Below, piece after piece: positions 7,961 to 15,374 of a stretch of DNA of 64,000 nucleotides. Position 1 is the stretch's first letter. Every line of letters starts with the position of its first letter. This stretch comes from JANXYW01 sp031400455 (GTDB lineage Bacteria > Chloroflexota > Dehalococcoidia > DSTF01 > JACRBR01), in assembly GCA_031400455.1 (NCBI GenBank), contig JANNPX010000046.1, positions 1-64,000 of the forward strand, in the 5' to 3' direction. Below the pieces are notes generated by a model that worked only from the letters and a program-made list of their open reading frames with translations, made no database searches and was not told the DNA's origin. The translations under genes were made by a program, and so were the position numbers.

Positions 7961-9808
7961 ATGAAGCACCGCCGTGTTCCCGTACCCATACGCCTGCTCT
8001 CGTACGCATGGCCGTACAAGGCGCGCGTCCTGCTGGCCTGCGTCTCGCTGGCCGGATTGACGGCGTTCCAACTCATCGGCCCTCAATTGGTCGAGTACGC
8101 CATCGACCACGGCGTCGACATGTCGGACGACGGCGTGGCGCTAGGAAGCACCCGCACGCTACTCATCGCTGCGGGGTTGATTACGGCCGCCGCTGCTGCG
8201 CGTGGCATCTTCCAGTTCTGGCAGTCGTACACGGGTGAGTGGGTCTCGCAGCGTATCGCCTACGACATCCGCAACGACATCTACAACCACCTGCAGCGCA
8301 TGAGCTTCGCCTACCACGACAAGGCGCAGACGGGCCAGATCATGCAACGCGCGACGCAGGACGTCGAAGGCGTGCGCATGTTCGTCAGCCTGGGCTTCAT
8401 CCGCCTGATGTACGTCTTCGTGCTGCTGGTGGCGACGCTGATCATCATGGTCATCACGAACGCGCAGCTCGCGCTGCTGAGCTGGTTGTTCATCCCGCCG
8501 ACAGCGCTGATCGCTATTCGCATGACGTCGCAGTTGCGGCCGATCTGGATGCAGGTGCAGAACCTTCAAGGCGAGCTGGGCGTCGTACTCCAGGAGAACC
8601 TCAGCGGCATGCGCGTCGTCAAGGCGTTCGGGCGCGAGGACTTCGAGAGCCGCAAGTTCAACGCGCAGGCACAGAAGCTCTTCGAGAACTCGTACGCCAC
8701 GAACCGCATCCAGGCCACGTACTCGCCGATCATCAACGGCGTCTGGGCGTTCGCGATGGTGGCGACGGCCTGGTTCGGTGCGAACCAGATCCTCAACGGC
8801 GACCTGACGGCCGGCGCGCTCGCGAAGTTCATGCTCTACCTGACGATGCTGCAGCTCCCCGTCCGCAGTCTCGGCTTCATCACGCTGCTCTGGGCGCGCG
8901 CCGGCACGTCCGGCCAGCGCATCTACGACATTCTTGACGCCGAATCTGCCGTGCAGGAGCGCGCGAATGCGGTTGAGCTCGTCGGCGTGACGGGCCACGT
9001 GCGCTTCGATGACGTCTCGTTCGGCTACGACGTCATCAGCCCCGTCCTGCGGCATGTCGACCTAGAAGCGCGGTCTGGCGAAGTGGTGGCGTTGCTGGGG
9101 CAGACCGGCAGTGGCAAGACCACCGTCGTCAACCTGATGCCGCGCTTCTACGATGTCACCGGTGGCGCCATCACGATCGACGGCGTCGATATCCGCAATG
9201 CAACGCTCGCGTCGCTTCGGCGCACCTTCGGCATCGTGCAGCAGGACGTGTTCCTCTTCTCGGCGACGATTCGCGAGAACATCGCGTACGGCGCGTCGGG
9301 AGCATCGGACGAAGATGTTGAACACGTCGCGAAGCTCGCGCGCATCCACGACTTCATCATCACGCTGCCCGACGGATATGAAACGTGGGTCGGTGAGCGC
9401 GGGATCACGCTGTCCGGCGGGCAGAAGCAGCGCATATCGATCGCGCGGACCCTCCTGCTGGATCCGAAGATCCTCGTGTTCGACGACTCGACATCCAGCG
9501 TCGATACGGAGACCGAGTACCTGATTCAGCAGGCGTTGGCCGAGTTGATGAAGGGCCGCACGACGTTTGTCATCGCGCAGCGGCTGCGGACGGTGAAGTC
9601 CGCCGACCAGATCCTCGTGCTGAAGGACGGAAACATCGTCGAGCACGGACGCCACGAGGAGCTGATCAAGCGCGACGGCCCGTACCGCGAGATCTACGAC
9701 CTCGAACTGCGTGACCAGGAAGAGGCGTTCGAGCGCGAGAAGGAACGGCTGGCGGGCGTAGACGTGAGCATCGAAGAGACAGCGCTGACCGCGGGCGGCG
9801 GGGCGTAG
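7961..9808 (+). CDS. ABC exporter half-transporter with degenerate ATP site
   Basis: A 615-residue fused permease-ATPase of the type IV (MsbA/MdlB) exporter class. Six membrane helices span roughly residues 20-310. The nucleotide-binding domain has Walker A GQTGSGKTT (380-388) and a canonical signature LSGGQ (484-488), but the catalytic glutamate after Walker B is an aspartate (ILVFDD, D509) and the switch histidine is Q540 (VIAQRLRT). These substitutions are typical of the non-canonical subunit of heterodimeric exporters such as TM287/288 or BmrC/BmrD. The matching partner is the next gene. The substrate is unknown; drugs or lipids are usual. A Glu-rich tail follows residue 585. Confidence 0.93.
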   Translation: MKHRRVPVPIRLLSYAWPYKARVLLACVSLAGLTAFQLIGPQLVEYAIDHGVDMSDDGVALGSTRTLLIAAGLITAAAAARGIFQFWQSYTGEWVSQRIAYDIRNDIYNHLQRMSFAYHDKAQTGQIMQRATQDVEGVRMFVSLGFIRLMYVFVLLVATLIIMVITNAQLALLSWLFIPPTALIAIRMTSQLRPIWMQVQNLQGELGVVLQENLSGMRVVKAFGREDFESRKFNAQAQKLFENSYATNRIQATYSPIINGVWAFAMVATAWFGANQILNGDLTAGALAKFMLYLTMLQLPVRSLGFITLLWARAGTSGQRIYDILDAESAVQERANAVELVGVTGHVRFDDVSFGYDVISPVLRHVDLEARSGEVVALLGQTGSGKTTVVNLMPRFYDVTGGAITIDGVDIRNATLASLRRTFGIVQQDVFLFSATIRENIAYGASGASDEDVEHVAKLARIHDFIITLPDGYETWVGERGITLSGGQKQRISIARTLLLDPKILVFDDSTSSVDTETEYLIQQALAELMKGRTTFVIAQRLRTVKSADQILVLKDGNIVEHGRHEELIKRDGPYREIYDLELRDQEEAFEREKERLAGVDVSIEETALTAGGGA

Positions 9809-9857
9809 CAGTATCGGAGCGCGGGGCGTAACAGCATCGCAGCGCGGGAGTCGGCCA

Positions 9858-9905
9858 GTACCCGCGGAGATTCAGGGAGTACCCGCGGAGCTTCAGCTCC
9901 GCCCG
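9858..9905. repeat. Palindromic repeat family B, one partial and one full copy
   Basis: A full 27-bp copy (9879-9905, core CGGAGCTTCAGCTCCG) follows a partial copy (9858-9875). The identical 27-mer occurs twice inside valS (54177-54203 and 54234-54260), and diverged copies occur at 52413-52440, 52613-52640 and near 52840. It lies between the two ABC genes. Confidence 0.8.
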
Positions 9906-9971
9906 CTGTCCGATTCTTCGACCAAGCGTCGGGTTCAGCAGGGAATGAGCTGTACAGGCTAATGGAGTGAT

Positions 9972-11903
9972 ATGACGTTTTTTGGGGGCGCGGGTGCGCC
10001 GGGCGGCTGGAGCGGCGGCGGCAACTGGCAGAGCAATCTGCGGCCGAACTCGCTGAAGCGCAGCACCGATGGGTGGGACGACGACGAGCTGGGCTCCGTC
10101 TACAACCACCGTGTTGTCGTGCGGCTGTACAAGTTCGTCGCGCCATATCGGATGCGGCTGCTGCTCGCGCTAGTCGGTACGCTCGGCTTCGCAGCGATGA
10201 CGCGCACTATGCCGCTGGCCGTGCGCGGACTGATCGCTGCGGCGGGTGACAAAGACATTAGTGCGCTCAACCGCTGGGGTTGGGTGTACATCGTTCTCGC
10301 CGCGCTGTCTGCGATGTTCTACTACGTGCAACTCACTTCGACGGGGTGGATCGGGCACAGACTGCTGCTTGGCCTGCGGCGCGATATGTTCGCGCATCTG
10401 CAGAAGTTGAGCCTGCGCTTTTACGATAACAACGAGGTCGGCCGCGTGATGTCGCGCGTCACGAGCGACGTGACATCGCTGCAAGACCTGATGACCAGCG
10501 GCTTCCTCACCATCATCGGCGACATCGCCGGCATCGCCATCTCCGTTGGATTCCTGCTGTACTTCGACGTGCGGCTCGCCCTCGTGACGTTTACCGTCGT
10601 GCCGCTGCTCGTGATCACGATGGCGGTGTGGCAGAACTACTCCCGGATCGCGTTCATCCGCGTCCGGCAGGCGATCGCCGTCGTGAATGCGAACCTGCAG
10701 GAGAACGTCTCGGGCGTACGCGTCATCCAGAGCCTCTCGCGGGAAGACGAGAATCAGAAGCGATTCGATGACATCAACCAGCAGAACCTGCGCGCGAACG
10801 TCAACGCCGGCAGGCTGACCGCGGCCGTGACGCCGGCGGTCGAAGTAATCGTTGCTCTCGGCATGTCGCTCGTCATCGGCTACGGTGGTTATCGCGCGCT
10901 GCAAGGCGACATGACGGTGCCGGCGCTCATCGCGTTCACGTTGCAGCTTCAACTCTTCTTCGACCCTGTCCGCGACCTCGTGCTTCAGTACACGCAGCTT
11001 CAACGCGCCATGGCCGGCGGCGAGCGCGTGCTCGAGGTGCTCGACACGAAGCCGGAGTTCGAGGACGCTCCCGACGCGGTAGGCATCGACGACATCACCG
11101 GGCGCGTCGACTTCAATCACGTGAACTTCCGCTACGTCGAAGACGTGCCGGTGCTGATCGACTTTGACCTGCACGTCGAACCGGGCGAGACGATCGCCTT
11201 CGTCGGACAGACGGGCGCTGGCAAGACGACGGTAACGGCGCTGCTGCCGCGCTTCTATGACGTGACGGACGGTTCGATCCAGATCGACGGCATCGACGTG
11301 CGGCAGATCTCGCACAAGAGCCTGTCGCGGCAGTTGGGGCTCGTGCTGCAAGAGCCGTTTCTCTTCTCCGGCTCGGTCGCCGAGAACATTCGCTATGGGC
11401 GCGAGGGTGCCACCGATGCGGACATCGAAGACGCAGCCCGGACCGTCGGCGCGCACGACTTCATCACGCGGCTGGACGACGGATACGGCACGTACCTGCA
11501 CGAGCGCGGCATGAACCTCTCTGTCGGCCAGCGACAACTGATCAGCTTTGCGCGCGCGATCATCGCGCGGCCACGCATCCTGATCCTGGACGAGGCGACA
11601 GCGAACGTCGACACCCAGACTGAAGTGATCGTCCAGCGCGCGCTGAGCACGCTTCTCGAAGGACGCACATCGTTCGTCATCGCGCACCGGCTATCGACGA
11701 TCCGCAACGCCGACCGCATCGTCGTGCTGGAGCACGGCCGCATCGTAGAACAGGGCAAACACGACGACCTGCTGGCGCTCGGCGGCCGCTACGCCAGCCT
11801 GTACAAGATGACGTACGAGCAGCACCCCGCCACCGCAACGAACGGCAAGGGCGCGACGAACGGGAACAGCGCGCCGGCCACCCCCTCAGCCCACCCGGCG
11901 TAG
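9972..11903 (+). CDS. ABC exporter half-transporter, partner subunit
   Basis: A 643-residue fused permease-ATPase. A Gly-rich N-terminal extension of about 50 residues precedes six membrane helices (about 58-330). Walker A is GQTGAGKTT (412-420), Walker B with the catalytic glutamate is LILDEAT (E541) and the switch histidine H572 (VIAHRLST) is intact, but the signature motif reads LSVGQ (516-520) instead of LSGGQ. In the dimer this weakened signature faces the degenerate Walker site of the previous gene, giving one dead and one active ATP site. The start at 9972 is 163 bp after the first subunit; a short Gln-rich leader upstream gives no better start. Confidence 0.92.
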   Translation: MTFFGGAGAPGGWSGGGNWQSNLRPNSLKRSTDGWDDDELGSVYNHRVVVRLYKFVAPYRMRLLLALVGTLGFAAMTRTMPLAVRGLIAAAGDKDISALNRWGWVYIVLAALSAMFYYVQLTSTGWIGHRLLLGLRRDMFAHLQKLSLRFYDNNEVGRVMSRVTSDVTSLQDLMTSGFLTIIGDIAGIAISVGFLLYFDVRLALVTFTVVPLLVITMAVWQNYSRIAFIRVRQAIAVVNANLQENVSGVRVIQSLSREDENQKRFDDINQQNLRANVNAGRLTAAVTPAVEVIVALGMSLVIGYGGYRALQGDMTVPALIAFTLQLQLFFDPVRDLVLQYTQLQRAMAGGERVLEVLDTKPEFEDAPDAVGIDDITGRVDFNHVNFRYVEDVPVLIDFDLHVEPGETIAFVGQTGAGKTTVTALLPRFYDVTDGSIQIDGIDVRQISHKSLSRQLGLVLQEPFLFSGSVAENIRYGREGATDADIEDAARTVGAHDFITRLDDGYGTYLHERGMNLSVGQRQLISFARAIIARPRILILDEATANVDTQTEVIVQRALSTLLEGRTSFVIAHRLSTIRNADRIVVLEHGRIVEQGKHDDLLALGGRYASLYKMTYEQHPATATNGKGATNGNSAPATPSAHPA

Positions 11904-12157
11904 ACGCTCCGCCACCACCTCATTACCGACCATGCGCGTCGTTTGCTGTCATGCTGAGCGAAGTCGAAGCATCTAGCTCGATCAGCCTCCAAGGCCCGCC
12001 GACAGCTCGGACAATTACGCACTGAACCAGACTGGCCAAGGTCCTTCGCTTCGCTCTTGACGACACCGGACGGGGCGCATAGCCGCGCGCCCCTACGCCG
12101 TTTTGATTCCACGGCAGGCCGCTTGACAGAATTCCTCGATCTCGGGGGATAACCCCC
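11904..12157. repeat. Intergenic region made of dispersed repeats
   Basis: No gene is seen. 11947-11974 carries a repeat with the core CTGAGCGAAGTCGAAG, 12038-12065 a related inverted-type unit (GGTCCTTCGCTTCGCTC), and 12071-12097 a GC-rich palindrome ending GCGCCCCTACG, related to family A. A relative of the first unit is at 35335-35361. A second TTGACA occurs at 12123-12128. Confidence 0.6.
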
Positions 12158-12197
12158 TTGACAGCCTGGCCCCATGATGCCATCATAGTGCCATCAC
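12158..12197 (+). promoter_or_regulatory. Promoter with tandem RHH-type operator half-sites
   Basis: TTGACA (12158-12163) is followed after 17 bp by CATCAT (12181-12186), 4/6 to the -10 consensus. Two direct repeats of TGCCATCA at 12178-12185 and 12189-12196, period 11 bp, overlap the -10 and start region. Tandem short repeats at about one helical turn are how ribbon-helix-helix repressors commonly bind, and the first gene downstream encodes such a protein. Confidence 0.6.
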
Positions 12198-12249
12198 AAC
12201 GACTGCAAAGAGCCAGTGGCTTTGGAACTGGCTCAGGAGGCAAGGGCAG

Positions 12250-12774
12250 ATGCCCACGGAGCTTCGCACCGAACCCGTCTTCGACGCCCTCAAGCAGCCT
12301 CTGGCGCTTATCGACAACGACGAGCGCCGCCGGGGTATCGAGACCTACATCGAGGCCGCCCGGACGCCATTGGAGCGCGCCGTCCACGACCTCATGTCGC
12401 AGATGGCTCAGGCCGTCGACGAGAAGGTGAGCCAGCACTACCGGGTTCGGCTGTCGTACAAGCCCGGCGGCTTGGAGGTGGAGGTCGACGAGAAGCTGGG
12501 CGGAAACGGCGAAGAAGCCCAGTGGTCGACGGCCGAGGGCGACGTCGAGAAGATTACGATCCGCATCCCTGCCGAGCTGAAGGACCTGGCGCAGCAGGCG
12601 GCCTCGAAGGCCGGCACCTCGGCGAACACCTGGTTCATCAAGGCCCTTGCGCGCGCGGTGCGCAACATCGAAGTGCAGGGCGGCCCGCCGCCACCCCGAG
12701 CGCCATTCCATGACGACCGCCGGCACGGACGCGGCTCGCGCCTGAGCGGCTGGGTCGGCGGTGACGACGAATAG
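12250..12774 (+). CDS. Ribbon-helix-helix DNA-binding protein, probable operon regulator
   Basis: A 174-residue protein. Residues 98-140 look like an Arc/HicB-type ribbon-helix-helix: the strand VEKITIRIPAELK, helix LAQQAASKAG, then TSANTWFIKALARAVRN. The N-terminal 95 residues are charged and not recognised; they may sense a ligand or oligomerise. The C-terminus is Gly/Pro/Arg-rich. The ATG follows AGGAGG. Its promoter carries a tandem 11-bp-spaced repeat, suggesting autoregulation. It is first of six closely spaced genes running to 15126. HicB-type antitoxin is an alternative, but no HicA-like toxin is nearby. Confidence 0.8.
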   Translation: MPTELRTEPVFDALKQPLALIDNDERRRGIETYIEAARTPLERAVHDLMSQMAQAVDEKVSQHYRVRLSYKPGGLEVEVDEKLGGNGEEAQWSTAEGDVEKITIRIPAELKDLAQQAASKAGTSANTWFIKALARAVRNIEVQGGPPPPRAPFHDDRRHGRGSRLSGWVGGDDE

Positions 12775-12814
12775 ACGCGTATGGCTCGCGGCGGCTGGCG
12801 AGAAGGAGAACGAC

Positions 12815-13021
12815 ATGACATTGCAGGAACTCATCGCGGAACAGCAGATCGACGCCGTGCGGCGGCTGGATCTGGCGTGGACGAAATACGAAGACGAAGC
12901 GCGCGCCGCGCACGCCGGCGGTTTCCGCCGGTCGATCGCAAGTGCGCTCGTGCGGCTCGGTGCCCGGCTGGACTGCGGCGCAATCGAGCGCGCCGGTCTG
13001 GTAACGCGGCAGGCGCACTAA
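12815..13021 (+). CDS. Small protein of unknown function
   Basis: A 68-residue protein that I do not recognise. It is predicted to be mostly alpha-helical, with an acidic N-terminal helix (LQELIAEQQIDAVRRLDLAW) and an Arg/Ala-rich amphipathic second helix (FRRSIASALVRLGARL). There is no signal peptide or membrane helix. The ATG at 12815 follows GAGAAGGAG, the same ribosome-binding site style as the next two genes. It is 40 bp from the RHH gene and 26 bp from the following gene, so it belongs to the same operon. Confidence 0.65.
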   Translation: MTLQELIAEQQIDAVRRLDLAWTKYEDEARAAHAGGFRRSIASALVRLGARLDCGAIERAGLVTRQAH

Positions 13022-13047
13022 CCGCAGCAGCGGAGAAGGAGTCGACG

Positions 13048-13317
13048 ATGAGCGAGTGGAAGTCCGAATGGAAGGCCCTGGGCAAGGACTTCGAGCGCGA
13101 CATGCGCGAGGCGTTCGAGAGTGTCCGCGATGCCGTCGCCATTGGTGATGCCCGCGATCTCGCCGACAACGCCGCAGAGTTCGCGCAGACGATCGCAGAG
13201 TGCGCACTGATGCCGGTGATGACGTTTCTGGGTGGGCTGCCACGCGCGGTGGACGCCGAGAACTGGTCGGGGTGGCGGCGCTGGGCTTCGCCCCGGGCGT
13301 GGGACGACGAAGGCTGA
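13048..13317 (+). CDS. Small helical protein of unknown function
   Basis: An 89-residue protein of no family I know. The first half is a charged amphipathic helix (WKSEWKALGKDFERDMREAF) continuing into a second helix; the second half has a short hydrophobic stretch (CALMPVMTFLGGLPRAV, about 52-68) that could be a weak membrane-associating helix, then a Trp-rich tail. The ATG at 13048 is preceded by GGAGAAGGAG. It lies between another small gene and a two-helix membrane protein. It may be a small membrane-associated component of the same system. Confidence 0.65.
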   Translation: MSEWKSEWKALGKDFERDMREAFESVRDAVAIGDARDLADNAAEFAQTIAECALMPVMTFLGGLPRAVDAENWSGWRRWASPRAWDDEG

Positions 13318-13342
13318 TCGATCGGAACGGAAGGGTACGCAC

Positions 13343-13810
13343 ATGAGACTGGCTGCATTCATCATCGCGCTGATGCTACTTGGCGGCTCCGTCGATCCGG
13401 AGCGCGGGTGGCTCATCGCCCTCGTGGTCATCACCGGCATCGCCGCGCTTCGGCCGCGCTTCTGGAACTGGCTGCAGGTGCGGCCCGCCATCGACCTGCG
13501 CCTCGCGTCGTTCGTCGTGGCGATTCTCCTGCTCGCCGGCGCGGTCGATCCGACGCGCGACTGGCTCATCGTGCTGTCGGTTGTAACGGGGCTGGCGATG
13601 GTGATGCCGGGTGGATTCCACATCGACCCGTTCGGCTTCAACGACCGCGGCGACCGTGCTGCTCGCAAGTGGCAGCGCCGCGCGGATCGCTGGCAGCGAC
13701 GCAGCGCCCGCTCGGAATCTCGCGGCGACCGCGACTGGGATCGATGGGAGCGGCACATGGACGAGCGTCGCAAGCAACACACGGACGCGTGGGGGGACGA
13801 CTGGTCATGA
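13343..13810 (+). CDS. Membrane protein with tandemly duplicated hairpin
   Basis: A 155-residue membrane protein. Two near-copies of about 35 residues follow each other: one starts RLAAFIIALMLLGGSVDPER (residue 2), the other RLASFVVAILLLAGAVDPTR (about residue 52). Each holds two hydrophobic stretches around a conserved VDP-R-WLI turn, giving about four membrane helices. The last 60 residues are very Arg/Asp/Trp-rich and probably cytoplasmic. The ATG at 13343 follows a weak GGAAGGG. Its stop overlaps the next ATG (ATGA). Function unknown; the internal duplication is clear from sequence. Confidence 0.75.
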   Translation: MRLAAFIIALMLLGGSVDPERGWLIALVVITGIAALRPRFWNWLQVRPAIDLRLASFVVAILLLAGAVDPTRDWLIVLSVVTGLAMVMPGGFHIDPFGFNDRGDRAARKWQRRADRWQRRSARSESRGDRDWDRWERHMDERRKQHTDAWGDDWS

Positions 13811-14214
13811 TGAACCTCGCGCCCGAGTACGCCATCACGTGCGACGCGCAACTACTGCGCGCAGACCTGCCGCTGGTCGTGGAGTTCACGTCGTCGCGCG
13901 TGCGGCAGCGGCCGCTCGCGACGCGGCCCGGCGGCATCGAGCTCGCGGATACGCGGCTGCCGGTGCGCGCAGTCGACATCGACGCGTACCCGGATCTCCG
14001 GCGGCGCTTCAAGATCAACCTGCTGCCGACGTTCGTCGTGCTGCACGACTCCGCCGAGTTGGCGCGATTCGTCGGACCGCATTCGCGGCGCGAACTGGCG
14101 GGCGCCATCCGCCGCGCGCTGGATCCGAGCATGGTCGTCATACAGGATCCGCCCAGGGCCCGCGGGCGCTGGAACGACTTCAGTACGCGGCTTTGGGGCT
14201 TTACCAGCCGTTGA
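13807..14214 (+). CDS. Thioredoxin-fold protein without active-site cysteines
   Basis: A 135-residue protein with the thioredoxin pattern: strand LPLVVEFTSS, helix, second strand VRAVDIDAYPDLRRRFKI, then the cis-proline strand LLPTFVVLHD and a C-terminal helix (SRRELAGAIRRAL). At the position of the usual C-x-x-C the sequence is SSRVRQRP, and only one Cys occurs in the protein (near the N-terminus), so it cannot do dithiol chemistry. A binding or chaperone role is more likely. Its start overlaps the stop of the preceding membrane protein (ATGA), and the DUF4097 gene follows 12 bp later. Confidence 0.75.
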   Translation: MMNLAPEYAITCDAQLLRADLPLVVEFTSSRVRQRPLATRPGGIELADTRLPVRAVDIDAYPDLRRRFKINLLPTFVVLHDSAELARFVGPHSRRELAGAIRRALDPSMVVIQDPPRARGRWNDFSTRLWGFTSR

Positions 14215-14226
14215 GACGGCACTGAC

Positions 14227-15126
14227 ATGGAACACACCCGCACAATCACCCGACGGTTCGAAACAGGCGCGAAGGCCGTGCTTCATATGGAGGCGCGGTC
14301 TGGTGCCGTGCTGGTCGAGTCGCACGAAGATGCATTCGTCGATGTCGAGGCCGTCGTGCACGTCTGGTCCGACATGGCGGCGGAGGCCGACGAAGCGGCG
14401 AGTCTCGTCGAGCGCGGCATCGAGCAGGATCTGCATCGCGTCATCGTGCGCGCGCCGCAGATGCCGCAGACGGAGGGCTGGAGCCTCTGGGGCGGCAAGC
14501 GCGGGTCGCGCGTCGACTACACCGTGCGCGTGCCGCTGAAGTGCGCCGTGCGCGTGCTCGCGAAGAGCGGGCGTGTGCACATCGCGCGCACGGAGGGCCG
14601 TGTCCACCTCGAATCCGGCAGCGGACGCTGCAGCGTCGAAGATGTCACGGGCGACGTGACGGTGATCGCTCGCAGCGGCAGCCTGGTGATCGAACGCGTG
14701 CGCGGCGATGTGGTCGCGGAGGCGCGTAGCGGGCGCATCGAGGTACACACGGTGTCCGGCAAGGCGACGCTGCAGTGCCGCAGCGGCGCGACGGACGTGC
14801 GCGATATCGGCGGCGTGCTCGACGTGCAGGCGCACACGGGTCCGGTGGTCATCGACGCCGCGCACGCAGACGTGCGAGTACGCGCGCACACCGGGATGAT
14901 TCGCTACCAGGGCAAGGTCGAAGGCGACATGGACTTGAAGACGCAGACCGGGCTCATTCACCTCGCCGTCGATCCGGAGCACCCGTTCTACATCGATGCC
15001 GAGAGCCAGATCGGCAACGTCCGCTCCGACCTGCCGCCCCGCAGCGGTGGCAAGTCAGCGAACGGCACGGGCCCCAAAGTCCGCCTCCGCACGCAAACTG
15101 GCGCAATCCGCCTCACCCGCCTCTAA
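14227..15126 (+). CDS. DUF4097-family beta-repeat protein
   Basis: A 299-residue protein of the DUF4097 type, a right-handed beta-solenoid built from repeats of about 18-20 residues. Repeats are obvious from residue 100 onwards, each carrying an SGR/SGS-like turn (LAKSGRVHIARTEGRVHLES, ARSGSLVIERVRGDVVAEAR and so on). There is no signal peptide or membrane helix, so it is probably cytoplasmic. DUF4097 domains also occur in LiaF-like envelope-stress proteins. It is the last gene of the six-gene operon beginning with the RHH protein. A second DUF4097 gene lies at 19782-20495 beside a cyclase. Confidence 0.85.
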   Translation: MEHTRTITRRFETGAKAVLHMEARSGAVLVESHEDAFVDVEAVVHVWSDMAAEADEAASLVERGIEQDLHRVIVRAPQMPQTEGWSLWGGKRGSRVDYTVRVPLKCAVRVLAKSGRVHIARTEGRVHLESGSGRCSVEDVTGDVTVIARSGSLVIERVRGDVVAEARSGRIEVHTVSGKATLQCRSGATDVRDIGGVLDVQAHTGPVVIDAAHADVRVRAHTGMIRYQGKVEGDMDLKTQTGLIHLAVDPEHPFYIDAESQIGNVRSDLPPRSGGKSANGTGPKVRLRTQTGAIRLTRL

Positions 15127-15156
15127 CCCACCCGCGCGCCCGATGGCTCGAACGAC

Positions 15157-15346
15157 CGTAGGGGCGGACCCGTGTGTCCGCCCGCGTGCTTGCACATAGG
15201 TTCGCTAATGATCCGAATCGTCGTAGGGGCGGCCCTGTGTGGCCGCCCGCGTGTGGGAACATCGTCCCCACTATCCGACCCGCGCGACCGGATGATTCAA
15301 ACCGTCGTAGGGGCGGCCCTGTGTGGCCGCCCGCGTGCGGGCACAC
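15157..15346. repeat. Three copies of palindromic repeat family A
   Basis: Copies at about 15157-15196, 15222-15260 and 15305-15346 share the core GTAGGGGCGG and GGCCGCCCGCGTG, an imperfect inverted repeat of about 35 bp. A fourth is at 28231-28270, and variants occur at 37953-37985, 46362-46394 and 53450-53481. The 248-bp region between genes holds nothing else. Confidence 0.85.
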
Positions 15347-15374
15347 TGCCCGGATGTGGCGCAGGGCGACCAAC

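Noticed and set aside
10170..11687. 505-codon frame on the minus strand
   Set aside because: It is antisense to the second ABC half-transporter, which has full motifs. The composition is that of a shadow frame.
12250..13021. HicAB- or ParD-type toxin-antitoxin pair
   Set aside because: The RHH protein is longer than an antitoxin and the following protein has no toxin motif; four further genes follow in the same unit.
15157..15346. Three regular repeats as a CRISPR array
   Set aside because: Spacing is irregular, the repeats are palindromic and dispersed in other places, and no cas gene is present.
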